64,000 nucleotides of DNA from assembly GCF_027579695.1 (NCBI RefSeq), contig NC_083574.1, positions 59,609,059-59,673,058 on the forward strand, read 5' to 3'. Source of the DNA: Neoarius graeffei. Taxonomy: Eukaryota > Chordata > Actinopteri > Siluriformes > Ariidae. The notes beneath the pieces are model-generated. The model had not been told where the DNA came from. It ran no database searches and saw only the letters and a list, made by a program, of their open reading frames with translations. Position numbers and translations under genes: made by a program. Of this stretch, positions 46,434 to 58,181 are shown in pieces; position 1 is the stretch's first letter; the number at the start of each line of letters is the position of its first letter.

Positions 46434-46785
46434 TTTTAAAAGATATCAGAAGCACCATTTTAGTCCTTTTAAATATGAAGGAAAAAAATGAGGTGTAACA
46501 TAGTTGACAGTGAAAGTCATACAGTTAATGTTATGCCTCTGTCTGCTTCTCCAAATATGCTGCCCTTCTTACAGGATCAGAATCCCGATGAGCCCTGGAT
46601 CTCTGCTGTTTCTCAGCTGCTGACATCTATGTTTTCAAAATGTATCGAGGGAGAACGGGAAAGTGTGCCCGTATTATAATAATAATAATAAATGTATGTT
46701 GTGACATATGTAGACTGATAATGATCATGATGTGATAACGATGACTGATGATGTAGACTACTGAGTATCTTAGTTGACAGGTAAT
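46434..46785. other. No gene recognised; short ATA-rich tract
   Basis: The tract contains 'cattataataataataataa'-like low complexity near 46675-46690. Nothing else was recognised. Confidence 0.4.
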
Positions 46786-46797
46786 ATAGTACAGTAG

Positions 46798-47162
46798 GGG
46801 CGGCACGGTGGTGTAGTGGTTAGCGCTGTCGCCTCGCAGCAAGAAGGTCCGGGTTCAAGCCCCATGGCCGGCGAGGGCTTTTCTGTGTGGAGTTTGCATG
46901 TTGTCCGCGTGGGTTTCCTCCGGGTGCTCCGGTTTCCCCCACAGTCCAAAGACATGCAGGTTAGGTTAACTGGTGACTCTAAATTGACCGTAGGTGTGAA
47001 TGTGAGTGTGAATGGTTGTCTGTGTCTATGTGTCGGCCCTGTGATGACCTGGCGACTTGTCCAGGGTGTACCCCGCCTTTCGCCTGTAGTCAGCTGGGAT
47101 AGGCTCCAGCTTGCCTGCGACCCTGTAGAACAGGATAAAGCAGCTAGAGATAATGAGATGAG
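46798..47162 (+). mobile_element. DANA/Mermaid-type SINE, full length, 12-bp duplication
   Basis: Perfect atagtacagtag copies lie at 46786-46797 and 47163-47174. The head 'cggcacggtggtgtagtgg' holds the tRNA-like A box, followed by the B-box-like 'gggttcaagcccc'. The tail is gagataatgagatgag. Confidence 0.95.
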
Positions 47163-47612
47163 ATAGTACAGTAGACAATTTCCCCATTTTGACCCATAAT
47201 TTCAATGATAGGCCTTGCTTGGCTGACCACGTTATTTTCTTGAACAGGTTAACATCGAATTTCAACATTTCATCATTAAAACTTTGTAAACCATAACAAT
47301 GTAATGTATGTAACAGTTGAGGGTCAATTGATATATTCATTGACAATGTGCTATTATAGATAAAATATTGAAAAAAAATAAATAAAGAGAGGACACTCCA
47401 CGTTGTGTTCAACATGTCTGCCACCCAGGAAAATGACATCATGTGATGCTGGTCACATGGTGTTGGGACAAACTATTTTTGAGTTGCAGGGGGGAGTTGT
47501 GTTAGTGACATAGTTGACAGAATTTTTGTGGACATTAATAAATCAAGATATTTTTCTTTAGTATTTAGAATTTTGAAATCAATTAAAAAAAAAGGTGTTG
47601 ATTTTTTAATGG

Positions 47613-47990
47613 GGCGGCACGGTGGTGTAGTGGTTAGCGCTGTCGCCTCACAGCAAGAAGGTCCTGGGTTCGAGCCCCGGGGCCGGCGAGGGCCTTTCTG
47701 TGCGGAGTTTGCATGTTCTCCCCGTGTCCGTGTGGGTTTCCTCCGGGTGCTCCGGTTTCCCCCACAGTCCAAAGACATGCAGGTTAGGTTAACTGGTGAC
47801 TCTAAATTGACCGTAGGTGTGAATGTGAGTGTGAATGGTTGTCTGTGTCTATGTGTCAGCCCTGTGATGACCTGGCGACTTGTCCAGGGTGTACCCCGCC
47901 TTTCGCCCGTAGTCAGCTGGGATAGGCTCCAGCTTGCCTGCGACCCTGTAGAAGGATAAAGCGGCTAGAGATAATGAGATGAGATAATGA
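47613..47990 (+). mobile_element. DANA/Mermaid-type SINE, full length, 13-bp duplication
   Basis: Perfect gattttttaatgg copies lie at 47600-47612 and 47991-48003. B box 'gggttcgagcccc'. It looks like the least decayed copy in the window. Confidence 0.95.
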
Positions 47991-48204
47991 GATTTTTTAA
48001 TGGTTTTTATTCATTCTTTTGAAACCGAGAATCCCTCAACTGAAAAATGGATATAGCAAAAAATAAATAAAAAAGGCGATTTAGGAACATCATGACAAAT
48101 TTCAAGCTGACTGAAGCATCCTTCCCACGCCATGTGGCGCATAGGGCAGCACCGATCTCCGTTTCCATAGCCTTTGGCCTCTCGCCTATTACATAGCTAG
48201 GGTT

Positions 48205-48402
48205 ACAATGGGGGGGGGGGCTAGTCTTCTAGTAACCGCAAGAGTTTGACCCCCCCACTCGCATCTGTATTGCAGCGTGCCTTGCCAGACGGCAGTAGGT
48301 ACCATTTTTATGATGGTCTTTGGTATGACCCAACCGTAAGTAGAACTCACGATCTCCCGATTGAGAGGCGGACACGCTAACCACTAGGCCAACTCGCGGT
48401 TT
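48205..48402 (-). mobile_element. Different tRNA-derived SINE fragment
   Basis: Read on the - strand it begins 'gcgagttggcctagtggtta' and continues with 'gcgtgtccgcctctcaatcg' and 'gatcgtgagttctac', the A- and B-box parts of a tRNA-like head. A body with 'gggtcatacc' and a decayed tail follow. It is not the DANA/Mermaid type. It is not a functional tRNA, since no cloverleaf acceptor stem closes. Confidence 0.7.
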
Positions 48403-50565
48403 TGACTGAAGCATAGGATGCACATAACGTGTGTGATACAATAACATGATTTCCATTACTAGGTAAAATATAATGTTTTTGAAGAAAATCGTTAGAATAA
48501 ATATAATTATCATCACTGGACATGAAATGTTCCCCAATGACTGATTTATCATTTTCATATAAAAAGTATTCATACTTGCACAAAGACTTTGTTTCAGTCA
48601 CGTGCACAACTCTATAGGAGCCTTAATCCAATGAAAGACTCCTAAGCCTTTGAAACAGCTCAGCACTAATTTCAGCTAATCAGCGTAATCATATTCCACC
48701 CTGGACAAAGCGTGGTTCTTTCTAAACCTCATATGGGTATTTAGTTTAATTAAGCTGTCAGATCACAAACCATGGAGAGGCCAGTACTCGGTTATTACAT
48801 ATCTAATTCATCAGCAGGGTGCTGTTCAAATCTAATCTGGTAAGTATGGGTTAAAATAATGGGTACACCGAGTGAGTCACCACAGCCTGACCTTGGCGAC
48901 CCTCGCTTTAATGAGAAGCAACATACGTCCCCACACAAGGGACACATATTGATCAATATATGAGCAGGGTCATGGATTGATTGGAGCAGAGACAACGGGG
49001 AGTCTGAGACTGAATGTGAACATACATATAGGATATATCCTTAGATGAGGACACTGGAAATTGGAACCGATGCACTCTTTGGTGTGTGTATATGTTGTGT
49101 TCATTCCTTTTTCAATTCTTATAAAAGTGTGGATTTTTTTCAATTTAAAGAATACATGCAACATGCACAAACCCTCCTCGTATAAGGATATTACATTTTT
49201 GATGCCCTCTTACATAGACGCACTTTTCCCTTGCTTGGTCACTGCCCACATTTTAGCTCAGTATAATATTTCCGAATTAAAGACATTGCTCAGTTTCCAC
49301 AGTTATTAAGTGCTACTTAAGACAAATATTATAATTAAAAAAAAAACTTTAAAATATACAAACACATGGTTTGGGCTTCAGGAACATACATGTCTGATAG
49401 ATTGCTGTGTGACTTGCTAGACTGCATTTCTATTATATGCTCCACACATAGCAAGAGCCTTGAGCCACCTGTCTCCCTCCATTAGACTGAGAACATGGAC
49501 TCCCGCAGAGAGGAACGCAGTATGTGTTATTAAAGCTGCACAGGCCTGGAGGGAGGGAAGGAGGGAGTTTCGCCCAGCCAGCCAGACGGGGTGGGGGGTG
49601 ATATACTGGGGAGGTGAGCTGCCTTGGGGGACTGTCGGGAGTTCATGCGTCACCCCACTCTGCATGAGCTCAGAGAGGCAAATGCAGACAAAAAGCTCTT
49701 TTGTGCATTATTGATGGTGTAGAAGGTGAGGATAGTGTGTGGTTGTGGGTGTGATCACACTGTCTATTGTAAACATTATGCTAATTGAGGTAGTAATGTG
49801 ATGTAGCGCTGAGAGATCAGATGCTGAGCTGCATAGATCTATATCAGTGGTGCTCAAAGTGGGATCCGAGGAACCCCAGCGGCCTGTGACGAATAACCAG
49901 GGGATCTGCAAATTATTATTACTTTAGTTACTCTGGTGGAAATCACAAGCCTATTTGACTGGTGAAAGGATTTAATCAAAACTTCAATAACTCAAAGACA
50001 ACTTGACCTAGAAATCATGTCAGCTTGGTGTTCTGTTGGAGGACGATTCAGGTATATAAAGTTTTATAGCTTTAATAAACAGACGACATTTTACTGTACA
50101 TATTTAAATAATATTCATAAAATAAATCTGAACAGAGCGTGCCTGCAAAATGGATGCTACAGTTAAATGGGTCCCTGGCTACAAAAGTGTCGAGAATCCT
50201 TGGCATAGAGTACTTAGAGCTGAAGAAGACACACAAAAATCAGTCTGCATTCACTGGTGCCCTTAATGAGCCAACTTGCTCTCCACATCAGCTCTGCTGC
50301 TCTCAGCAATCACTTCATCTGAAACTCATAACAACGACAGGACGTTACAAATCAAGGAACCCACCACTCCAACAACCTCGCCTTAATATGAGCAGAGAGG
50401 ACACGAGCAGGCGGTCAGTCAGTCAGAAGAGGTCAAGATGTTAGCTTCAATTCAGAAATTGCCTCCAAAACACTCAGATGCTCATTCTGAATCACTGAAT
50501 CTAACAACGTTACTGGGCCTTTTATGAAATTACCCTTGTCTAGAGTGCCAGAGAACGTGCAATAC
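48403..50565. other. 2.2 kb largely free of repeats, no exon recognised
   Basis: This lies within the pard6 upstream intron. A hAT-like terminus 'cagtggtgctcaaagtggg' is at about 49848 with no partner end. The GC-richer block at 49450-49720 is non-repetitive and could be conserved non-coding DNA; that is speculation. Confidence 0.35.
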
Positions 50566-50828
50566 CCCATGCATCAATAGAAACGACTCTCTGATCTTGA
50601 CTATGCTGATGATCTTGCCTTCCTCAAGGAAGATGAAACTAGATTACAGTTTGCCACATCGCAATTCGAAGAAAAAGCAAGCACAGTGGGTCTGATTGTA
50701 AATGCAAAGAAAAGTAAGGTGATGTCCATCAGAAGAGAGCCAACAATGATTACCATCACACTGAGACACAACAAGATAGTAGAAAATGTCAATGAGTTTA
50801 CTTATCTTGGAAGTGCTGTCGCTGTAAA

Positions 50829-51571
50829 TCATGTTACATTACATGGCATTTAGCAGACGCTCTTATCCAGAGCGACGTACAATGAGTGCAAAAGTCAGGT
50901 ACACAAAGTGCTGAACTTCTAGACAGGAAGGTTCTAGTGCCAACTGAACAAGTCAGCAATACTTAGTGTAATAGTCTGTTGAAGTACCAATACTCAAACA
51001 TGCAAGGAAACAAACCAACCATAAAGTACAGCTAAACAGAAAACTCAAAATGGCTAACTCCAGGCTACACCGTACACAGCTTGGGTTGGTCAAGGCTGAA
51101 ACGCAGTTACACAGTGGGCAGGGAAAAAGGGGAGAGGTGCAGCCTAAAGAGGTGAGTCTTCAGTCTACACTTGAAGGTGGTCAGGGACCCGGCAGTTTTG
51201 ACCTCAATGGGAAGGTCATTCCACCAACGGGGAACCAGGACAGACAGTAGTCTTGAGCGGGCTGGGCAGGAGCGGAGAGGAGGAGGGGTCAGGCGATTAG
51301 TAGTTGTGGAGTGTAGGGATGGAACAGATTCTGGAGCTATGCTGGCCCCGACCCCTTGAGACCCTGGTAAGCTAGTACCAATGTCTTAAATTTGATACGA
51401 GCTGTGATAGGTAGCCAGTGCAGGTCGGCAAGCAGAGGGGTGACACGGGAAGAACGAGGGAGGTTGTAGACCAGGTGAGCTGCAGCATTCTGGATGAACT
51501 GCAGTGGTCTGATGGCAGAAGCTGGAAGGCCAGGAAGGAGACAGTTGCAGTAGTCCAAGCAGGACAAATGG
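50829..51571 (-). mobile_element. L2-type LINE 3' fragment, copy 1
   Basis: On the - strand it encodes SCLDYCNCLLPGLPASAIRP and LLADLHWLPITARIKFKTLV, the conserved C-terminus of L2/CR1-group reverse transcriptases. Its 3' end is the block with 'tgtacgtcgctctggataag'-type sequence (complement of 50850-50880). It inserted into the RTE-like LINE. Confidence 0.85.
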
Positions 51572-51641
51572 AGAACTTGCTCAAGAGATAGCTTGCACTT
51601 TTAACAAAATATTACCAATAATGAAGCACAAGTTTAACCAC

Positions 51642-52012
51642 GGCGGCACGGTGGTGTAGTGGTTAGCGCTGTCGCCTCACAGCAAGAAGGTCTGGGTTCG
51701 AGCCCCGTGGCCGGCGAGGGCCTTTCTGTGCGGAGTTTGCATGTTCTCCCCGTGTCCGCGTGGGTTTCCTCCGGGTGCTCCGGTTTCCCCCACAGTCCAA
51801 AGACATGCAGGTTAGGTTAACTGGTGACTCTAAATTGAGCGTAGGTGTGAATGTGAATGGTTATCTGTGTCTATGTGTCAGCCCTGTGATGACCTGGCGA
51901 CTTGTCCAGGGTGTACCCCGCCTTTTGCCCGTAGTCAGCTGGGATAGGCTCCAGCTTGCCTGCGACCCTGTAGAACAGGATAAAGCGGCTACAGATAATG
52001 AGATGAGATGAG
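51642..52012 (+). mobile_element. DANA/Mermaid-type SINE, full length, 12-bp duplication
   Basis: Perfect aagtttaaccac copies lie at 51630-51641 and 52013-52024. It is inserted in the RTE-like LINE remnant. Confidence 0.95.
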
Positions 52013-52954
52013 AAGTTTAACCACAAAGTTGAAAATTTTCCAAGCAGTAGTTACCACCACTCTTCTATACAGTGCAGAAACCTGGAACACAACCATCAGG
52101 GAAGAACGTCTTTCATCCTTTTATAATTGTTGTCTTTGAAGAATTCTCAATATCAGTTGGATGGACCACATCTCAAATAAGGAATTATACTAACGCACTA
52201 ACCAACCTCCAGTGATAAACATACTTAGAAAGAAATGACTAATATGGTTTGGCCATGTAGTAAGGATGGCACCTTTTTGAATTACCCATAGACTCCTCTT
52301 TTGAAACCCATTAGGAACATGAAGACCTGGTCGACAAAGAATGAGATGGAGAGAGAGTGTTATCAGAGACCTAGAAGGACGTTCCATCACATTTGAAGAA
52401 TGATTGCCAATGACAGAAAGGAATGGTCAAGGGTTGTAAAGGCACTATGTGACAGTCATGAAGGCTCAAGAAGAAGACCCCAAGAACAGACATGGACAAG
52501 TTTTTTATTGGGTCTTTGTGTCTGCGAAATCTCACAAATTTCTCTGTACAAATAATGGTTTTGAAGACCAGCTCAGTTATTAACAAACACAAGGTTGCTT
52601 AGGATTGATGCATGTGAATTGTTAAAACAGTAATGAAACAAAACAAAACTGGGTCAGTCACAGAACTGCAAAATGATCACTATCAAACATTATCCGTAAT
52701 GCCAAAAATTGAGGAAAAAAAAGAACAATACAGTATAAGCAATGAATTGCAGTCATGTGAAACCTGAGGGCACAGACAGTGCAGAGTTTTTTGAACAGTG
52801 CTCTCAGGATTAGAAAGTTATAAAAAGCCTTTACTGACTTCCTCTCCTTTATTTCAGACACTCTGGCATTTTGGTAATAAAATCAAACAGAAAGCCTGCG
52901 CTAATGAAATATGTTTAATGATATGAAGGCAGGTCAAAGACGTTAAGGCCTATT

Positions 52955-53990
52955 TTAGGTGAAGGCCTATTCACCTAGGGTGAAATTCCTTGTAGCTTGT
53001 GTTCGATCCCGCCTGTTATACAGTGTAAAAGCATGGTGGATGTGTGCTGATGAGGTCAACAAAATTGAGGTTGTATGGCACGGCTTCCTGCGTCGAATGG
53101 TAAAGGGTGGCTTCAAGCAAAAGAACGCTCCTGACTCACAAGACGCTGATGTCAAGAGGGACGTGGACTAGAGCGTCAGACTATCAAATGCAGACCTACA
53201 TGAGATGACCAACACCCCACCTACGGTATTAAGCGGACATGTTATGAACAGCAACTTAAATATATAGTCCACATCTGTAGGATGGGCAATGACTGCTTGC
53301 AAAAACAACTTCTCTTTTACCCCTTTTCCACCAAATCAGTTCCAAGGCTGGTTCGGGGCCAGTGCTGGTGCTGGTTCACAACTCATTCAACTTGCGAGCC
53401 AGCTGAGAACCAGTTTGCTTTTCCATAGCTCGCGGTGCTAAGGGAAGCCACGTCATTACGTCGCTGTATACATCAGTTACGTCGTTGTATACGTCAGTTA
53501 CGGTGCTACGTTTACATAAACCTTGGCGCGAATATCAAAGCAAAAACAACACGGAAGAAGCAGCAGCAGCAACAACAACAATAATGGATGACTTCGCGTT
53601 TGTACAGCTGCTGCTTCTCGTCGCTTAAAAATGGCGATCTTTCGCGGCCTTGTTATTGTTGTTGGTCTTAACAACTCCGCCCCCCCGCTGACGTAAGCGG
53701 TTCTTTCCTCTGGCCCAGCAAAGAGTTGGTGCTAGCCTGGAACCGGTTTTTCTGGCCCCAGAGCCAGTTCTTTGTCAGTGGAAATAGAAAACCCGGTTCC
53801 AAACTAAGCACTGGCCCCGAACCAGCCCTGGAACTGCTTTGGTAGAAAAGGGGCATTTGAGGTCAGATCACCAAAATGGACTAAGGTTGAGAATGTGTTG
53901 GGTATGGATGCCCAGCAGATTAGACGGACAATGATGGACAAAATGGACTTCTGGCAACTGTTGGACAGAGTGCTAACAGGAGCACCCTAA
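52955..53990 (+). pseudogene. Second LINE reverse transcriptase tail, split by a MITE
   Basis: The frame at 52959-53171 reads VKFLVACVRSRLLYSVKAWW and GFLRRMVKGGF. After the MITE (53318-53855) it continues with VENVLGMDAQQIRRTMMDKM and WQLLDRVL. These are C-terminal (post-catalytic) LINE motifs. The catalytic domain is missing and stops are present. Confidence 0.65.
53318..53855. mobile_element. MITE, 538 bp, same end type as 17146-17820
   Basis: The ends 'taccccttttccaccaaat' and 'ttggtagaaaaggggca' belong to inverted repeats of about 45 bp, with further shared words such as 'ggttcggggccagtgct'. ttt occurs on both sides (53315-53317 and 53856-53858), so the duplication is 3 bp. It interrupts the LINE tail. 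Confidence 0.85.
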
Positions 53991-54783
53991 GGGTTTTTTT
54001 TTAATCCAAATGGGGACGATGATGATGATGATTTGGTATTGAATGCCTTGGTCAGAGCAAGCCAGAGTCATAACCTTGCTACTTAAAGAAAGAGATTCTC
54101 AGATCAGACTTGAATTTGGGGATCCAGTGAATGGGTTGAGTAGCTTATTGGAGATATAGTGCCTTATTGACTTGGAAGTTACACCTCCAAGCAGCATGTT
54201 ATGCTAGTTTAAGGTTGCTTACTGATAAAATGTTAACACCTCAGAAGTGTTATGGCAAGCGAGTGAGCTTTATCGACTCAGAAGCTGTATGTCACTTTGG
54301 AAAGTTATTGCAGAGTCAGATATCAGGGTAACCAAGAGGCTGAGGGATTAAAGAGAAGAAAAGGTGGAATAGAATTTCCAATGCCAGACAAGACAATTGA
54401 GAAAATTAATATTGATATGCAATTATGATTAAATTAGCAATCATCTCAGGAGAAAGTATAATATACTGTGTTTTTGCTTATAATCATTGACTCATTCATT
54501 CATCTTGATTAAAAGCTTTATCCTCATCAGGGAGGTGGTGGATCTGGAGCTTATCCCAAGAACACTGAGCATGACACAAGAAAAGACATCAGTCCAGCTA
54601 CGAGGAAGCTCTTCCTTATATCTTATGCTTATTGTTTCAGGCTCAACATCTGGATCGTCCATGTCTCTTTGAAATGACATTTCCACTGTGATAACTCCAA
54701 CTATGATTAAATGATGTGCTCTGCTCCTTTTTGCCTTGTTCTTAGCAATCACATGCTAATAGTCTACTGATGATGGTAATTAA
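53991..54783. other. No gene recognised
   Basis: It has a short GATG tract near 54018-54031. The open frames are short and domain-free. Confidence 0.35.
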
Positions 54784-55515
54784 ATTACATAACATGGCAT
54801 TTAGCAGACGCTCTTATCCAGAGCAACGTACAACGAGTGCAAAAGTCAGGTATACGAAGTGCTGAACTTCTAGACAAGAAAATTCTAGTGCCAACTGAAC
54901 AAGTGACAACAATACCGAGTGTAATATTCTATTGAAATACCAATACTCAAACAGCCAAGGAAACAAACCAACCATACAACAGCTAAACAGAGAACTCAAA
55001 ACAGCTAACCCCAGGCTAGACAGTACACAGCCTGGGTTGGTCAAGACCAAAACGGAGTTACAGTGGGCAGGGAAGAAGGGGAGACGCTTCAGTCTACACT
55101 TGAAGGTGGTCAGGGAGTCAGCAGTTCTGACCTCAATGGGAAGGTCATTCCACCAACAGGGAACCAGGACAGACAGCAGTCTTGAGCGGGCTGGACAGGA
55201 GCAGAGAGGAGGAGGGACCAGGCAACCAGTAGTAGCGGAGCGTAGGGATCTGGCTGGTGTGTAGTTGTGGAACAGACTCTGAAGGCATACTGGTCCTAAC
55301 CCCTTGACAGCCTGGTAAGCTAGCGCCAATGTCTTAAATTTGATGCGAGCTGCGATAGGTAGCCAGTGCAGGTTGGCAAGCAGAGGGGTGACATGGGAAG
55401 AACGAGGGAGGTTTTAGACCAGGCAGGATGCAGCGTTCTGGATGAGCTGCGGGGGTCTGATGGCAGAAGCTGGAAGGCTAGCAAGGAGAGATCTGCAGTA
55501 GTCCAAGCGGGACTT
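54784..55515 (-). mobile_element. L2-type LINE 3' fragment, copy 2
   Basis: It matches 50829-51571 closely in the same orientation. The frame at 54814-55329 reads YTPARSLRSATTGCLVPPPL and CWWNDLPIEVRTADSLTTFK, the C-terminus of L2-group LINEs. The 5' part is missing. Confidence 0.88.
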
Positions 55516-55644
55516 GAAACTTCAGCGATAATTAATCATTAGTAGTACTCCTCCTTTACTGTTTTGCTTTGAACTTCACCTACAGAACAAGAGTCTAGAC
55601 AGGACTGGAATGACATTAGCCAATTACTGTACGACTCTGAACAA

Positions 55645-56950
55645 CCGGGACCTTTCTGCGTGGAGTTTGCATGTTCTCCTCGTGCCTGCGTGGGTTTCCT
55701 CTGGATGCTCCTGTTTCCTCCCACAGATCAAAGACACTCTGATTAGTAGGGCTGTAACGATATGCGTATCGAAATCGAAATCGCGATACGCAGAGCCACG
55801 ATCTGTATCGCGATACAAGAAGGCAGAATCGCGGTACACCCTTTCAAACTTCTCCTCAGCCCAAAAACAGAGGCGCTTCCAAACTTCAATTTATGAATAC
55901 TTTACTTTTTATTTAAATTACATTTTAAACTTACTTAAATTACTTTTATTTTTTTATATCCATTAGTAAGTCGTTTTTTCGCCGACCTGCGACAATCTTC
56001 TGCGAGTCACGCGACGTCCACACTCGCCACTGGCAGAGCATTCATTTCTTTTAAGCGGTCGCCATTCTGGTTGCGACGCGGGGAGCGAATCTGTAAACAA
56101 GCAGCTCATTGGCTGGCTAGGTGTGCTACAAGCCAATCACAATCACTTGACCGGAAAGGCATGCAGTGTGGCCAGATTGGGCAGGTTTAGGTGCTTTTTG
56201 GCTGGTTTTGAACATATTTTGGGGTGGAAAACGTTAGCAATATCTGGCAACACTGAAGGCATGTCTGCTTGGGCGGAAGCCTTCTGCGGCAGTTACATTT
56301 TGACACGCGAGCAATGTTTCACCATAAAAATTCCGTAATTTCCATCTGTTTTCCACGATCACAGAAAATCATTGGCCCTATGAGAGTGAGACAGTGAGAG
56401 AGCCACCCCCCCAAAAAAAAATCTTAATGGATTTACACGATTTGGAAAAATGACTTTTTCAGAACCGAAAAAACCAGAGCTTCCGGCTCAACAGTATTAT
56501 TGTGAGAAATAAAACAATCTTTGGATATACATTTGTTCATTTTTGCATACATATTACTCATTCTCTGCAGTGGTCTGAATTATTTGTTATTAAATAGTTA
56601 ATGTAAGTAAGTAAATGTTAATAAGTCAAATTTACTACTTAAAAAAAACATTTTTAAAAAATCGTGGGCGTATCGAATCGTGGGTCAAAAATCGCGATAC
56701 GAATCGAATCGTGAGTTGGGTGTATCATTACAGCCCTACTGATTAGGTCAACTGGCTACTCTAAAATGCCCGTAGGAGTGAATAATGAGTGTGAATGGCT
56801 GTCTGTTTGTCAGTCTATGTCTTTGTATTAGTCCTGTGTACCTGGCCAAGGTGTACCCCACCTCTCGCCCGACTGGCTCCATCTCCCCCACAATCGCAAT
56901 GGATAAGCGGCATAGAAAACAGATGGATGGATGGATGGATGGATGGATGG
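55645..56950 (+). mobile_element. SINE remnant split by a hAT MITE
   Basis: The pieces at 55645-55746 and 56739-56950 form one DANA/Mermaid-type SINE ('gtttgcatgttctcctcg', then 'ggtgtaccccacctctcgcc'). It ends in a GATG repeat at 56921-56950. Confidence 0.8.
55747..56738. mobile_element. hAT-type MITE, 992 bp
   Basis: The perfect 8-bp duplication ctgattag lies at 55739-55746 and 56739-56746. The ends 'tagggctgtaacgata' and 'tatcattacagccct' (plus a) are inverted. Both flanks carry many 'atcgcgatac' words that can fold on each other. No transposase was seen. Confidence 0.93.
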
Positions 56951-57059
56951 AATTATGACCCAGAGTCAGCCAATCAGGATGCTGTGTCTGTATGATTACA
57001 TTAGACATCATCAAAGGAAGAGTTTATTTGGATTGTCCTATACAACTGCATTCCTTGTC

Positions 57060-57410
57060 TTCTTCTTCATCTTCTTTCAGCTGCTCCCGTTAGGGGTTGC
57101 CACAGTGGATCTGTTCCGCATATTTGATTTGGCATAGGTTTTACACCCAATGCCCTTCCTGGTGCAACCCTCCCCAGTTTATCCGGGCTTGAGACCAGCA
57201 CTAAGTATGCACTGTCTTGTACAACCCCAGTGGCTGGGTAGCTTACCTAATTTGCATGTCTTTGAACCGTTGGGGAAACCGGAGTATCTGCAGGAAACCC
57301 ACGCGGACACGGGGAAAACATGCAAACTCTACACAGAAAGGCTGCAGGGCTTGAACCCGGAACCTTCTTGCTGTGAGGCAACAGTGCTAACCACTGCACC
57401 ACCATGCCAG
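57060..57410 (-). mobile_element. Composite SINE-like repeat
   Basis: The part at 57060-57235 contains 'cagctgctcccgttagggg' and 'tgcccttcctggtgcaaccc', a fish retroposon tail type. The part at 57236-57410 is a DANA/Mermaid-type SINE head in complement ('ccttcttgctgtgaggcaac'). Confidence 0.65.
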
Positions 57411-58181
57411 CACCACCAAACTTCATCAGGTCTGTGTGTCTAGTCTGCAGTCCTGTCTCTGAAATGTGCTCCATTCCTCTAACTAGCAGTATCTTCTGAT
57501 ACTGCTATACTGAATGACATTTTGTCTGGAATGGGATACGTCTATAAATAACGGACTGTCCAACACATCAGAGAGACTCATGTTTGGAGCAACCTGCATC
57601 AATTTCATTAATAACAGATGATTAATAATTAGAAAATCACTATTAATCCTATAACGCTGCCTTCTTTTTGAATGTCGCCTGCCTGGATTTGGCTTGGTCT
57701 GCAGAACACGAGTTTAGACGCGGTATTCCCTTGTCCATCCTTTGTGATCCTGGAGATCAGCATCAAGCGCATTAATAATTACAGGGACGGTAGTGGAGAT
57801 CAGCTGGCTTGCTTTCATTGACCTGCTGTTAGTGCCGGCTATGATAGGGACATCCGATGCCGTTGGTAAGAAGTTTCTGATAGCACTACATCTCTCTGTC
57901 TCACTGCTTCTAGCCACGAATCACGTTACGTTTATGATCCAGGAGCCCACACATGAAATGTTGTCAAACTCACTGTGTGTCAGATTGTAGTTTAAGAGGA
58001 AACACATCTGACAACAAATACGTGGCGGTGTATCTCATGCATGTCAACCAGCATTGTCCACAACAGAGGTAAAAGCCACTCACGGCATTTAAACATGAGC
58101 CTCTATGTCGTCTCTTTACTCGACTGATCTCTGTTACAGCTAGAATAATCGCCGATTCAGTTATTTCTCAGATTTGTATTA
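57411..58181. other. No gene recognised
   Basis: The stretch at 57660-57920 has a non-repetitive, coding-like base composition and an open frame on the - strand (57714-57917), but no domain or splice pattern that I recognise. Confidence 0.3.

Larger units (their letters stand above)
50570..52540 (+). pseudogene. RTE-like LINE reverse transcriptase C-terminal part, broken and interrupted
   Basis: At 50588-50830 one frame reads SLDLDYADDLAFLKEDETRL then VGLIVNAKKSKVM and EFTYLGSAV. This is the catalytic YADD motif and thumb start of a non-LTR reverse transcriptase. The gene resumes after an L2 fragment with IACTFNKILPIMK (from about 51572), is cut again by a SINE (51642-52012), and continues with VLYSAETWNTTIREERL, RILNISWMDHISNKEL and WFGHVVRMAPF up to about 52540. 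Many stops. The clade assignment (RTE-like) is from motif memory. Confidence 0.75.

Noticed and set aside
48340..48402. tRNA gene on the - strand
   Set aside because: A- and B-box-like words are present, but the acceptor stem does not close and a SINE body follows. It is a tRNA-derived SINE head.
46798..52012. Open frames in the SINEs (for example those reading GFLRVLRFPPQSKDMQVRL)
   Set aside because: The same peptide appears wherever the SINE consensus lies. It is a shadow of non-coding repeat sequence.
57714..57917. Upstream pard6 exon
   Set aside because: The frame has none of the PB1-domain features expected of the PAR-6 N-terminus and no matching splice sites.
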